Origin: Falsiroseomonas sp050563525
Lineage (GTDB): Bacteria > Pseudomonadota > Alphaproteobacteria > Acetobacterales > Acetobacteraceae
NCBI RefSeq assembly: GCF_050563525.1
Contig: NZ_JBNXUN010000003.1
Span: 62,001 to 126,000, forward strand
Direction of reading: 5' to 3'
DNA: 64,000 nucleotides
Position 1 is the first letter of the stretch; each line of letters begins with the position of its first letter. The translations under genes were made by a program, and so were the position numbers. Under the pieces are notes generated by a model, which saw only the letters and a program-made list of their open reading frames with translations, did not search any database and had not been told where the DNA came from. Below, piece by piece: positions 56,938 through 64,000 of this stretch.

Positions 56938-57911
56938 CAGGAAACATCACGCGGCGGAGCCTGGCCGGGCTCGCGGCACTCGGCATGGCGGCGCCGGGGG
57001 CCAGGGCACAGTCCTGGCCGACGCGGCCAATCCAGCTGATCGTACCCTATGCCCCCGGCGGCACCGGCGACGTGTTCGCGCGCCTGGTGGCAGAGAGGCT
57101 GCGTGGCACGCTCGGGCAGAATCTGGTGGTGGAGAATCGCTCTGGCGCGTCCGGCACCATCGGCACGCAGGCCGTGGTGCGCGCGGCGCCGGATGGTTAC
57201 ACGCTGCTCTTCGGGCAGACGCCGGAAATCGCCATCGCGCGGAACTTCCTGCCGGACGTGCCCTATGACCCGGCTACCGACCTGGCGCCGGTGGCGCTGG
57301 TGGGCAATGCCGCGTTGGCGCTGGTGGTGAACGCGGCCTCGCCCTACCGGACGGTGCAGGAGCTGATTGCCGGCGCGAAGGCACGCCCGGGGTCGCTGAC
57401 CTTCGCCTCCGCCGGCACCGGCACCCCCGGGCATTTCGCTGCTGAGACCCTGGCCCGCCGCGGCGGCGCGCCGATGGTGCATGTGCCCTATCGCGGCGCC
57501 GGGCCGGCGCTGACGGATCTGCTGGGCGGGCACGTCGGCTTCTTCTTCTCCGGAATGCCGGCCGCGGTGCCACATGTGCGGGAGGGTAAGCTGCGCATGC
57601 TCGCCGTCTCCACCGCGCGACGTATGCCGAGCGCGCCGGACCTGCCGACGGTGCAGGAGGGTGGCATCGCCGAATTCGATTTCAGCCTGTGGGGCGGCTT
57701 CTTCGCCCCCGCCGCGACGCCGGCCGCGATCGTCGAGCGCCTGAACCGCGAGGTGAACCAGATCCTGCGCGAACCGACCGTGCGGGACAGGCTGGTGGCG
57801 GAAGGCGCAGATGTGCGGGAGACGACGCCGGCACAATTCGCAGAATTCGTGCGGGGCGAGGTGTCGAAGTACGGCCGCATCATCACGGAAACCGGCGTGA
57901 AACCAGCCTGA
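56934..57911 (+). CDS. Bug/TctC-family tripartite tricarboxylate transporter substrate-binding protein
   Basis: A 325-residue periplasmic receptor. The signal peptide (TRRSLAGLAALGMAAPGARAQ) with twin arginine is followed by PTRPIQLIVPYAPGGTGDVFARLVAERL, the Bug N-terminus. QNLVVENRSGASGTIGTQAVV and FASAGTGTPGHFAAETLA are further family landmarks. It binds small carboxylates or related molecules; no TctA/TctB permease is next to it. It overlaps the deacetylase-like gene by 4 bases, suggesting a shared substrate pathway. A hydrophobic ligand cannot be deduced. Confidence 0.92.
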   Translation: MTGNITRRSLAGLAALGMAAPGARAQSWPTRPIQLIVPYAPGGTGDVFARLVAERLRGTLGQNLVVENRSGASGTIGTQAVVRAAPDGYTLLFGQTPEIAIARNFLPDVPYDPATDLAPVALVGNAALALVVNAASPYRTVQELIAGAKARPGSLTFASAGTGTPGHFAAETLARRGGAPMVHVPYRGAGPALTDLLGGHVGFFFSGMPAAVPHVREGKLRMLAVSTARRMPSAPDLPTVQEGGIAEFDFSLWGGFFAPAATPAAIVERLNREVNQILREPTVRDRLVAEGADVRETTPAQFAEFVRGEVSKYGRIITETGVKPA

Positions 57912-57997
57912 GCCAGCCCTGGTCGTCGCCTGTGAAGCGGTGTCGGGGCAACCGGCCCGCCCCGAGCTCGTTCCTGGCGCGCAGCCAGGGAACGCAG

Positions 57998-58588
57998 ATG
58001 TCCGACCACCGAACGCATGCCTTGAGCGAGGTCCTGGACCGGCTCGAAAGCTCGATCCACGGCGAAAGCATTGCGGTGCAGGAGGTGATCGAGAAGCTCG
58101 GCCCGAAATCCTTCGCATCGCTGATGCTGGTATTCTCGTTGATCGCCGTCTCGCCGGCCAGCGCCATCCCCGGGATCACGGCGATCGTCGCGACCATCGT
58201 CTTCATCCTGGTGGTGCAGATGATCATCGGCCGCGAATGCGTGTGGCTGCCCGGGTTCATCACGCGCCGCCACATGTCCACCGAGAAGCTCCGCAAGGGC
58301 GTCGCCTGGCTGCGCAAGCCGGTGGCCTTCGTAGAGCGCTTCCTGCGGCCACGGCTGAGCTTCCTGCTGCACCGGCCATGGCTGTTCCTGCCAATGGTCC
58401 TGATCCTGGGCCTGACCCTGTTCATGCCGTTCATGGAGGTGATTCCGACCTCGGGCTCGCTCGCCTCGGCCGTCATTGCCTTCTTCGCGGCAGGGCTGCT
58501 GACGCGGGATGGCGGGCTGGTTGCGGTCGCGCTGGCCCTGCTGCTCGGCGTGGCAGGGGCCGTGTGGCGGTTCGGATTTGCAGCCTGA
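57998..58588 (+). CDS. ExoD family exopolysaccharide synthesis protein
   Basis: A 196-residue membrane protein of the ExoD family. It has about four helices (SLMLVFSLIAVSPASAIPGI, AIVATIVFILVVQMIIG, FLPMVLILGLTLFMPF and SAVIAFFAAGLL) and the family start ALSEVLDRLESSIHGESIAVQEVIEKLGPKSFASL. ExoD was linked to exopolysaccharide production and alkaline tolerance in rhizobia; its biochemical role is unknown. ATG 57998 is used; an upstream extension from 57689 overlaps the Bug receptor gene in another frame. It is followed by a hairpin before a tRNA on the other strand. Confidence 0.88.
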   Translation: MSDHRTHALSEVLDRLESSIHGESIAVQEVIEKLGPKSFASLMLVFSLIAVSPASAIPGITAIVATIVFILVVQMIIGRECVWLPGFITRRHMSTEKLRKGVAWLRKPVAFVERFLRPRLSFLLHRPWLFLPMVLILGLTLFMPFMEVIPTSGSLASAVIAFFAAGLLTRDGGLVAVALALLLGVAGAVWRFGFAA

Positions 58589-58601
58589 GGACGCAGGGCC
58601 A

Positions 58602-58616
58602 CAGGCAGGATGCCTG
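58602..58616. terminator. Hairpin between the exoD-like gene and tRNA-Gln
   Basis: CAGGCA / TGCCTG makes a perfect 6-bp stem with a 3-base loop between the convergent exoD-like gene (stop 58588) and the tRNA gene (3' end 58638). It is suitable as a shared terminator, though no T-tract follows. Confidence 0.42.
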
Positions 58617-58637
58617 GACTTGCGAGGCATTGGGACG

Positions 58638-58711
58638 TGGCTGGGGGACCTGGATTCGAACCAAGACTGCCCGAGTCAGAGTCGGGAGTTCTACCGTTAA
58701 ACTATCCCCCA
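58638..58711 (-). tRNA. tRNA-Gln (anticodon CTG)
   Basis: Read on the minus strand, a 74-base tRNA folds with a 7-bp acceptor stem (TGGGGGA / TCCCCCA), the discriminator G and an encoded CCA end. The anticodon stem CCCGA/TCGGG holds a seven-base loop CTCTGAC, so the anticodon is CTG, reading CAG (Gln). GGTTCGAATCC is the TPsiC arm with its usual GTTCGA-type loop. The position between exoD and ppx is not next to any integrase or repeat. Confidence 0.95.
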
Positions 58712-58898
58712 CCGTCCGATCGGGGCACTGGGCCACTGATCGGCGGGAGCGGCGTGCTAGCATGCGTTTTCTGGGCAGGCAACCACGCCACGCATGAAAT
58801 GCCTTGCCCGAGGCGCGCCTGCGCCGGATCATGGCGGGCGCACCCGCCCGGCACCGGGGACTCGGGATTGCGAGCGCGACACCCCATCTGATCGAGAC

Positions 58899-60017
58899 AT
58901 GCCCGACGATCTGCCCTTCCCCGACACGGCCCACGGCGATGCCAACCCGCGCCTCGCGCCGGGCCGCGCCACTGGCTGCCAGGCTTGGCAGGGCACTCCG
59001 GCATCGCCGGGCTATGCCGCGCTGGACCTCGGGACGAACAATTGCCGCCTGCTCCTCGGCTGCCCGACCGGCTACGGCAGCTTCCGCGTGATGGACAGCT
59101 TCAGCCGCATCGTCCGCCTCGGCGAGGGGCTGGGCGCCACCGGGCGGCTATCCGACGCCGCGATGGACCGCGCCATCGTCGCCCTGCACGCCTGTGCCCA
59201 CAAGTTGGCGCGCCGCCCGGTGCGGGCGCTGCACGCGGTGGCGACGGAAGCCTGTCGCCGCGCGTCCAACGGCGCGGAGTTCCTGAACCGGGTCGAGGCC
59301 GAGACGGGGCTGCGCCTTCGCATCATCTCGGCGCGGGAGGAGGCGGAGCTGGCCATGGAGGCCTGCGCGCCTTTGCTGGAATGCGGCGATCGCCGCGCCC
59401 TTCTGTTCGACATCGGCGGCGGCTCCACCGAGATCGCCTGGATCCGCATACGCCCGTCGGGACCACAGGATCGGCCGGTGCCGGAACTGATCGGCACCAT
59501 CTCGGTCCCTGTCGGTGTTGTCACCCTCTCCGAACGCTGCGGGCCGTCCTGCTTCACCGAGGCTGGCTTCCATGCGGTGGTGGACGAGGTCGCGGCCCGG
59601 CTGCGCGGCTTCGATGCGGTGCATTGCATCGGGCACGAGATCCATGCAGGCGGCGTCCGGCTGATGGGCACCTCCGGCACCGTCACCACGCTCGCGGGCG
59701 TTGCCATGGCGCTGCCGCGCTACCGGCGCCTGCTGGTGGATGGGCAGACCCTGGATGCCGATGTCGCCGACCAGGCGCTGGGCGACCTGTTCGCGCTGGG
59801 GCGGGACGGGCTGGCGGCGCATCCCTGTGTCGGGCCGGAGCGCGTGGATTTCGTACTGCCGGGCTGCGCCGTCTATGCTGCCATCCGCCGTGTCTGGCCG
59901 GTGCCGAAGCTGACGGTCGCGGATCGCGGGCTGCGGGAGGGGATCCTGCTGCGGCTGATGCGCACCGACCGCACCCCGCGGCGGCCCTCACGCGGCTTCT
60001 GGCAGGGTTGCGGCTGA
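58899..60017 (+). CDS. ppx: Ppx/GppA family exopolyphosphatase/guanosine pentaphosphatase
   Basis: A 372-residue actin-fold phosphatase. YAALDLGTNNCRLLLG is the phosphate-1 motif, ATEACRRASN the Glu-containing segment, LLFDIGGGSTEIAWI the phosphate-2 motif and GTSGTVTTLAGV the adenosine-like region. It hydrolyses inorganic polyphosphate or pppGpp in the cytoplasm. ATG 58899 is chosen; in-frame codons from 58794 extend upstream without a coding look. It is shorter than E. coli Ppx/GppA (about 500) because the C-terminal HD-like domain is missing, a common alphaproteobacterial form. It is followed by rlmE after 16 bases. Confidence 0.9.
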   Translation: MPDDLPFPDTAHGDANPRLAPGRATGCQAWQGTPASPGYAALDLGTNNCRLLLGCPTGYGSFRVMDSFSRIVRLGEGLGATGRLSDAAMDRAIVALHACAHKLARRPVRALHAVATEACRRASNGAEFLNRVEAETGLRLRIISAREEAELAMEACAPLLECGDRRALLFDIGGGSTEIAWIRIRPSGPQDRPVPELIGTISVPVGVVTLSERCGPSCFTEAGFHAVVDEVAARLRGFDAVHCIGHEIHAGGVRLMGTSGTVTTLAGVAMALPRYRRLLVDGQTLDADVADQALGDLFALGRDGLAAHPCVGPERVDFVLPGCAVYAAIRRVWPVPKLTVADRGLREGILLRLMRTDRTPRRPSRGFWQGCG

Positions 60018-60033
60018 GCGCCTACACCCACGC

Positions 60034-60726
60034 ATGGCCAAGACCCCCTCATCGCCCGGCGGCACGCCGAAGCGCCAGCTCGCGGACAGGCTGCGCTCCG
60101 CCAAGGGCCGCACCATCGGCAGCCAGCGCTGGCTCGAACGGCAGCTCAACGACCCCTACGTGAAGGAAGCCAAGGCGCGCGGCCTGCGCTCCCGCGCCGC
60201 ATTCAAGCTGGAACAGATGGATGACAAGTTCCACCTGCTGAAGCCGGGCAGCCGGGTGGTGGACCTCGGCGCCGCGCCGGGTGGCTGGACGCAGGTGGCG
60301 CTGGCACGGAAGGCGACGCGGGTGGTGGGGATCGACCTGCTGCCGGTGGACCCCATCGCCGGGGCCATCCTGATGCAGGGCGACTTCCAGGAGGCGGAAG
60401 CCGAGCACCGCGTGCTGGCGGCGCTGGATGGCCCGGCCGACCTGGTGCTGTCCGACATGGCGCCGAACACCACCGGCCACAACGCCACCGACCACCTGCG
60501 GATCATGGCGCTGGCCGAGATCGCGCTGGATTTCGCCGGGCGGGTGCTGGCCCCGGGTGGCGGCTTCGTCACCAAGGTCCTGGCCGGTGGGTCGGAGAAG
60601 GAGTTCCTGGCGACGCTGAAGCGGGACTTCGCCACCGTCCGCCACGCCAAGCCACCGGCCAGCCGAAAGGACAGCGCGGAGTTGTATGTGGTGGCGATCG
60701 GCTTCCGTGGCCGCCAGCCAGGCTGA
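60034..60726 (+). CDS. rlmE: 23S rRNA (uridine(2552)-2'-O)-methyltransferase RlmE (FtsJ/RrmJ)
   Basis: A 230-residue RrmJ-fold enzyme. The N-terminus has LERQLNDPYVKEAKARGLRSRAAFKLEQMDDKFHLL, where Lys in AAFKL is the first catalytic residue. VVDLGAAPGGWTQVAL binds SAM, LVLSDMAPNTTGHNATDH carries the Asp and FVTKVLAGGSEKEF the second Lys. It 2'-O-methylates U2552 of 23S rRNA. Length and motif order are normal. It probably shares a transcript with ppx. Confidence 0.95.
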   Translation: MAKTPSSPGGTPKRQLADRLRSAKGRTIGSQRWLERQLNDPYVKEAKARGLRSRAAFKLEQMDDKFHLLKPGSRVVDLGAAPGGWTQVALARKATRVVGIDLLPVDPIAGAILMQGDFQEAEAEHRVLAALDGPADLVLSDMAPNTTGHNATDHLRIMALAEIALDFAGRVLAPGGGFVTKVLAGGSEKEFLATLKRDFATVRHAKPPASRKDSAELYVVAIGFRGRQPG

Positions 60727-60808
60727 TCACGCGCCCGCCATGGACAGGCCACCCGGAACCGGTGTAGGCGGGGCCGCCAAGGTTGCGGATCGAGATGAGG
60801 TTCCCACC

Positions 60809-62338
60809 ATGGCGCCCCCAGACAATGCAGTTCCCGACACAGTGACCTCCTCCGACCGCGAGGCCGCCCTGCGCGGCCGGTTCGAGGAAGCCTACGCCTT
60901 CGACGACGTCCTGCTCGTCCCGGCCTATTCCACCGTCCTGCCCTCCGAGACCGATACCCGCACGAAGCTGACGCGGGAGATCTCGCTGAACATCCCGCTG
61001 GTGGCCGCGGCGATGGATACGGTGACGGAAGGCAACATGGCGATCGCCATGGCCCAGGCCGGCGGGATTGGCGTGATCCACAAGAACCTGTCGCCGGAGG
61101 ATCAGGCGGCGCAGGTCCGCCAGGTGAAGAAGTTCGAATCCGGGATGGTGGTGAACCCGCTGACCATCCACCCCGACCAGACCCTGGCCGAGGTCCGCGC
61201 GCTGCAGGAAACCCACCACATCAGCGGCGTGCCGGTGGTGGAACGCGACAGCAAGCGGCTGGTCGGCATCATCACCAACCGCGACGTCCGCTTCGCCACC
61301 GATCCGAACCTTCGGGTCTATGAGCTGATGACGCGGGAAAACCTGGTGACGGCCGATGCCGACGTCACCAAGGACCAGGCCCGCGCGCTGCTGCACAAGC
61401 ACCGCATCGAAAAGCTGCTGGTGGTGGACGAGCAGTTCCGCTGCGTCGGCCTGGTCACCGTGAAGGACATGGATAAGGCGCAGGCCAACCCAAGAGCGGT
61501 GAAGGACCCGATGGGCCGGCTGCGCACGGCGGCCGCGATCGGAGTTGGCGAGGACGGGTTCCACCGCGCAACCCTTCTGGTTGCCGCCGATATCGACGTG
61601 CTCGTGGTCGATACCGCGCATGGCCATTCTGGCGGCGTGCTGCGTGCGGTCGAGCGCATCAAGAAGATGTCGAACAGCGTGCAGATCGTTGCCGGCAACG
61701 TGGCGACGCCGGAAGGCGCGTTGGCGTTGATCGAGGCCGGGGCGGATGCGGTGAAGATCGGCATCGGCCCGGGCTCCATCTGCACCACCCGCATCGTCGC
61801 CGGCGTCGGCGTGCCGCAATTGACCGCGGTGCTGGAATGCGCCGCCGCCTGCCGCCAACGCGGCGTACCGGCCATCGCCGATGGTGGCATCCGGTCCTCC
61901 GGCGACGTCGCCAAGGCGATCGCGGCCGGCGCCGACTGCGTGATGATGGGCAGCGTCTTCGCCGGCACGGACGAGGCCCCCGGCGAGGTCTTCCTGTACC
62001 AGGGCAGGTCCTACAAATCCTACCGCGGCATGGGCAGCCTGGGCGCCATGGCGCGCGGCTCCGCGGATCGCTACTTCCAGGCGGAAGTGGCGGACAAGCT
62101 GAAGCTGGTGCCGGAGGGTGTCGAGGGCCGCGTCGGCTACAAGGGACCGGTCGGCACCGTGATCCACCAGATGGTCGGCGGCCTGCGCGCCGCCATGGGC
62201 TACACCGGCGCCGCCACGATCGCGGACCTGCAGACCCGGGCCAAGTTCCGCCGCATCACCAATGCCGGCCTGCGCGAAAGCCACGTGCACGACGTGGCGG
62301 TGACGCGGGAAGCGCCGAACTACCGCCTCGAGGGGTAG
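60809..62338 (+). CDS. guaB: Inosine-5'-monophosphate dehydrogenase GuaB
   Basis: A 509-residue IMPDH, the normal length. AYAFDDVLLVPAYS is the N-terminal strand, two CBS domains lie near residues 105-225 (MVVNPLTIHPDQTLAEV, MTRENLVTADADVTKDQ), and the catalytic loop has Cys325 in GPGSICTTRIV. Further landmarks are AGADCVMMGSVFAGTDEAPGE and YRGMGSLGAM. It makes XMP from IMP, the committed step to GMP. GATGAGG lies 8 bases before ATG 60809. A longer in-frame start (60686) overlaps rlmE and is rejected. It is convergent with a small exported protein gene. Confidence 0.96.
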   Translation: MAPPDNAVPDTVTSSDREAALRGRFEEAYAFDDVLLVPAYSTVLPSETDTRTKLTREISLNIPLVAAAMDTVTEGNMAIAMAQAGGIGVIHKNLSPEDQAAQVRQVKKFESGMVVNPLTIHPDQTLAEVRALQETHHISGVPVVERDSKRLVGIITNRDVRFATDPNLRVYELMTRENLVTADADVTKDQARALLHKHRIEKLLVVDEQFRCVGLVTVKDMDKAQANPRAVKDPMGRLRTAAAIGVGEDGFHRATLLVAADIDVLVVDTAHGHSGGVLRAVERIKKMSNSVQIVAGNVATPEGALALIEAGADAVKIGIGPGSICTTRIVAGVGVPQLTAVLECAAACRQRGVPAIADGGIRSSGDVAKAIAAGADCVMMGSVFAGTDEAPGEVFLYQGRSYKSYRGMGSLGAMARGSADRYFQAEVADKLKLVPEGVEGRVGYKGPVGTVIHQMVGGLRAAMGYTGAATIADLQTRAKFRRITNAGLRESHVHDVAVTREAPNYRLEG

Positions 62339-62340
62339 TC

Positions 62341-62361
62341 CGGCGCCGCACCTCAGCGCCG
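62341..62361. terminator. Hairpin at the convergent guaB / exported-protein ends
   Basis: CGGCGC / GCGCCG makes a 6-bp stem with a 9-base loop just after the guaB stop (62338), overlapping the stop of the convergent gene (62353-62355). There is no T-tract. Confidence 0.35.
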
Positions 62362-62865
62362 CGGCGGCACCTCGGAGATCCGCAGCGTGGCGCGCTGCGG
62401 TGCCCCGCGCTCGAAGGTGCCGACCCAGATGTTGTAGTTGCCGCTGGCGGGGCGCTGGATGACGATGCCGGGGTTCACCCCGTCCAGGTCGTCGTTGCAG
62501 ATCCAGTTGCCGGCGGAATCGTTCATCACCAGCGTCGTATCCGTGTTGGCGGCCACCGAGATGTACAGCGGGTACTGCCCGCTGGTGTAGTTCAGGTCCA
62601 CGTCGGGCTTGGAAAAGTCGATCCAGCCGGCGCAATCCGGGCCAACGCCGGTCGCCTCACGGTCGCCGCCGGCTTCGACGCTCACCTCATGCGGGTCGGG
62701 CTCGAAGCCGGCGCGCAGGTTCACCGTGGCGTAGCGCGGCTGGGCGCGCCAATCCGGCAGTTGCTGCTGCTGCGCCGCGCCCTTCTGCTGGGCAATCGCC
62801 CCGCTCGACACCCCACCGGCCACCAGGGCCAGGACCGCGCCTGCGGCCAGAACGGTTTTCAGCAT
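62353..62865 (-). CDS. Exported hypothetical protein with pre-peptidase C-terminal-like features
   Basis: A 170-residue secreted protein. A signal peptide (KTVLAAGAVLALVAGGVSSGAIA) is followed by a short glutamine-rich linker and a mostly beta domain (YISVAANTDTTLVMNDSAGNW, then NPGIVIQRPASGNYNIWVGTF). The DTTLVM...SGNYNIWVGTF order resembles PPC-type (bacterial pre-peptidase C-terminal) beta-sandwich domains. Two cysteines at about 79 and 123 could pair. No enzyme motif is seen. It is convergent with guaB and starts behind the RsmB-type gene's divergent upstream region. Its function is unknown. Confidence 0.72.
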   Translation of the reverse strand: MLKTVLAAGAVLALVAGGVSSGAIAQQKGAAQQQQLPDWRAQPRYATVNLRAGFEPDPHEVSVEAGGDREATGVGPDCAGWIDFSKPDVDLNYTSGQYPLYISVAANTDTTLVMNDSAGNWICNDDLDGVNPGIVIQRPASGNYNIWVGTFERGAPQRATLRISEVPPRR

Positions 62866-63144
62866 GTGGTCCAGGTTCCCCGAATGGCGCGCTTGATGCG
62901 ACGCCTGTGCGACTATGCCCGAGGCGCCTGCTGCGCCCCAGATCGACCGCCGCCAGGTTGCTAAAGTTTCATGCACGACCCGGAAGGATGCGTCCGGCTG
63001 CGCGGATGGCATCGCGGAACCGGCGCCGTCGCGCTATGATGCCGCTTCGGCCCGCGCCCGCACCGCACCGCCCGCCGCCGGCCTCTTCCGGCGCGACACC
63101 CCTGCCCCCGGCCTTGCCGCCCGGCGGCCCGCCCGGAATGCCCC
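62866..63144. promoter_or_regulatory. Divergent intergenic region between exported-protein gene and rsmB-like gene
   Basis: About 280 bases with no supported gene. It must hold the promoters for the leftward exported protein and the rightward RsmB-type methyltransferase. I found no clear promoter pair or RNA structure; it remains G+C-rich. Confidence 0.3.
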
Positions 63145-64000
63145 ATGACCCCCGCCGCCCGCCTCTCTGCCGCCATCGACCTGCTCGCCGCCGTGGAGGC
63201 CTCGCCTCGCCGCCCGGCGGATGCCATCGCCAACGACTATTTCCGCACCCGCCGCTACATCGGCGGCTCGGACCGCCGCAACGTCTCGGAACGCGCCTGG
63301 GGCGCGATCCGCCAGCGCATCCGCTTGGCCTGGCATTTCGCCGAGTTCGGCGTGCCCACCCCATCTGCCCGCCTGCTGCTGGCCGCGCAGCTGATCCTGG
63401 CCGAGGGTTGGTCGCTGGAGGGCGTGGCGCAGAACTACTCGGGCGAGCGCTTTGCCGCGGCGCCGCTATCGGTCGAGGAACTCGGCCTGCTGGGTCGCCT
63501 GGTCGGCCGCAAGCTGATCCATCCGGAGATGCCGGAGGGCCCGCGCCTGAACCTGCCCGCCTGGGCACTGCCCGGCCTCGCCGCCCGCTTCGGCGACACC
63601 CTGCCCGCGGAGGCGGCGGCGATGGAGGTGGCGGCCCCGCTCGACCTTCGTGCCAACCTGCTGAAGGGCACGCGGGCGCAGGCGATGGCGGCGCTGGCGG
63701 CGGAAGGCGTTCCAGCGACGCCGACGCCCCTGTCCCCCTGGGGCATGCGGATCGCGGATCGCCGCCCGGTCAGCGCCACCAAGGCCTTCCTGGACGGGCT
63801 GATCGAGGTGCAGGACGAGGGCAGCCAGCTCGTCGGCCTGCTGACCGATGCCAGGCCCGGCATGCGCGTGGCGGATTACTGCGCCGGCGCTGCCGGCAAG
63901 ACGCTGGCGCTGGCTGCCACCATGGAGAATCGCGGCCACATTGTCGCCTGCGACACCTCCGCCGCCCGGCTGGAAGGCGCCGGCCGCCGGCTGCGCCGCG
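63145..64000 (+). CDS. RsmB/NOP-type rRNA cytosine methyltransferase (C-terminally cut by window)
   Basis: An open frame of 285 codons with no stop before the window end. The first part has an NusB-like region (DYFRTRRYIGGSDRRNVSERAWGAI). It then reads LRANLLKGTRAQAMAAL and IEVQDEGSQLVGLL, the family's entry to the catalytic domain, followed by the SAM motif MRVADYCAGAAGKTLALAA near residues 241-259 and HIVACDTSAARL. The catalytic cysteines lie beyond the edge. It 5-methylates cytosine in 16S rRNA if it is RsmB-like. ATG 63145 gives a family-typical start (TPAARLSAAIDLL). Confidence 0.9.
   Translation, partial: MTPAARLSAAIDLLAAVEASPRRPADAIANDYFRTRRYIGGSDRRNVSERAWGAIRQRIRLAWHFAEFGVPTPSARLLLAAQLILAEGWSLEGVAQNYSGERFAAAPLSVEELGLLGRLVGRKLIHPEMPEGPRLNLPAWALPGLAARFGDTLPAEAAAMEVAAPLDLRANLLKGTRAQAMAALAAEGVPATPTPLSPWGMRIADRRPVSATKAFLDGLIEVQDEGSQLVGLLTDARPGMRVADYCAGAAGKTLALAATMENRGHIVACDTSAARLEGAGRRLRR

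Noticed and set aside
58638..58711. tRNA as an attachment site for an integrated element
   Set aside because: No integrase, direct repeat of the tRNA 3' end or foreign-looking genes lie beside it; the flanks are ordinary ExoD and Ppx genes.
60569..62635. 688-residue open frame on the minus strand
   Set aside because: It is antisense to rlmE and guaB, which have full family motifs.

Overview
The window is G+C-rich, densely coded DNA from an alphaproteobacterium. It combines a PQQ operon next to a sorbosone-dehydrogenase-like enzyme and a c-type cytochrome, TAXI and Bug/TctC periplasmic receptors, a Tad pilus locus, and a BciB-type protein. Together these suggest the Acetobacteraceae, most like Roseomonas and relatives. 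That placement is inference from gene content, not from a marker gene. No insertion sequence, phage gene, CRISPR array or rRNA was seen. The one RNA gene is a tRNA-Gln.

Layout. 0-4.5 kb: metabolic genes (2-hydroxyacid dehydrogenase, OsmC, then a tight RraA-like / BciB-like / TtuC-like run). 4.5-5.2 kb: two small overlapping unknown genes. 5.4-22.9 kb: a surface-polysaccharide cluster with two methyltransferases, an RgpF-like protein, five glycosyltransferases, two hexapeptide acyltransferases, an extended SDR, an acyl carrier protein with an FkbH-like HAD enzyme, a Wzx-like flippase, a PHP-like protein and a GlpD-like flavoprotein. Most of it is one leftward run of 12 genes with overlapping or near-touching ends, from 20714 down to 9397. 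23.1-28.6 kb: a repeat-rich single-pass membrane protein, a TAXI receptor, an SDR, and an HpxZ/AtzH-like protein coupled to an amidase.

28.8-36.9 kb: a signalling block with a REC-HisKA protein whose ATPase part looks degenerate, two large HELNQPL-type histidine kinases in tandem, a GH8 glycosidase with no cellulose synthase nearby, and an OmpR-type regulator. 36.9-47.9 kb: a complete Tad/Flp pilus locus. Leftward tadG-tadE-tadE genes diverge from a rightward flp-cpaA-cpaB-cpaC-cpaD-cpaE-cpaF-tadB-tadC-tadD operon. 47.9-54.9 kb: wrbA, then the leftward pqqABCDE operon followed by a PQQ-type sugar dehydrogenase, a dihaem cytochrome c and an exported alpha/beta hydrolase. This reads as cofactor synthesis, apoenzyme and electron acceptor encoded together. 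55.0-64.0 kb: a TauD-like dioxygenase, a polysaccharide deacetylase with a Bug receptor, ExoD, tRNA-Gln, and housekeeping genes (Ppx/GppA, rlmE, guaB). It ends in an RsmB-type methyltransferase cut by the window edge.

Points most worth a second look: the FkbH-ACP-acyltransferase module with a GlpD-like flavoprotein inside a polysaccharide cluster, which may build an unusual three-carbon acyl decoration; the BciB-like gene outside any photosynthesis cluster; the degenerate zinc positions of PqqB; the pseudo-ATPase features of the REC-HisKA protein and of CpaE; and several clean hairpins at convergent gene ends.
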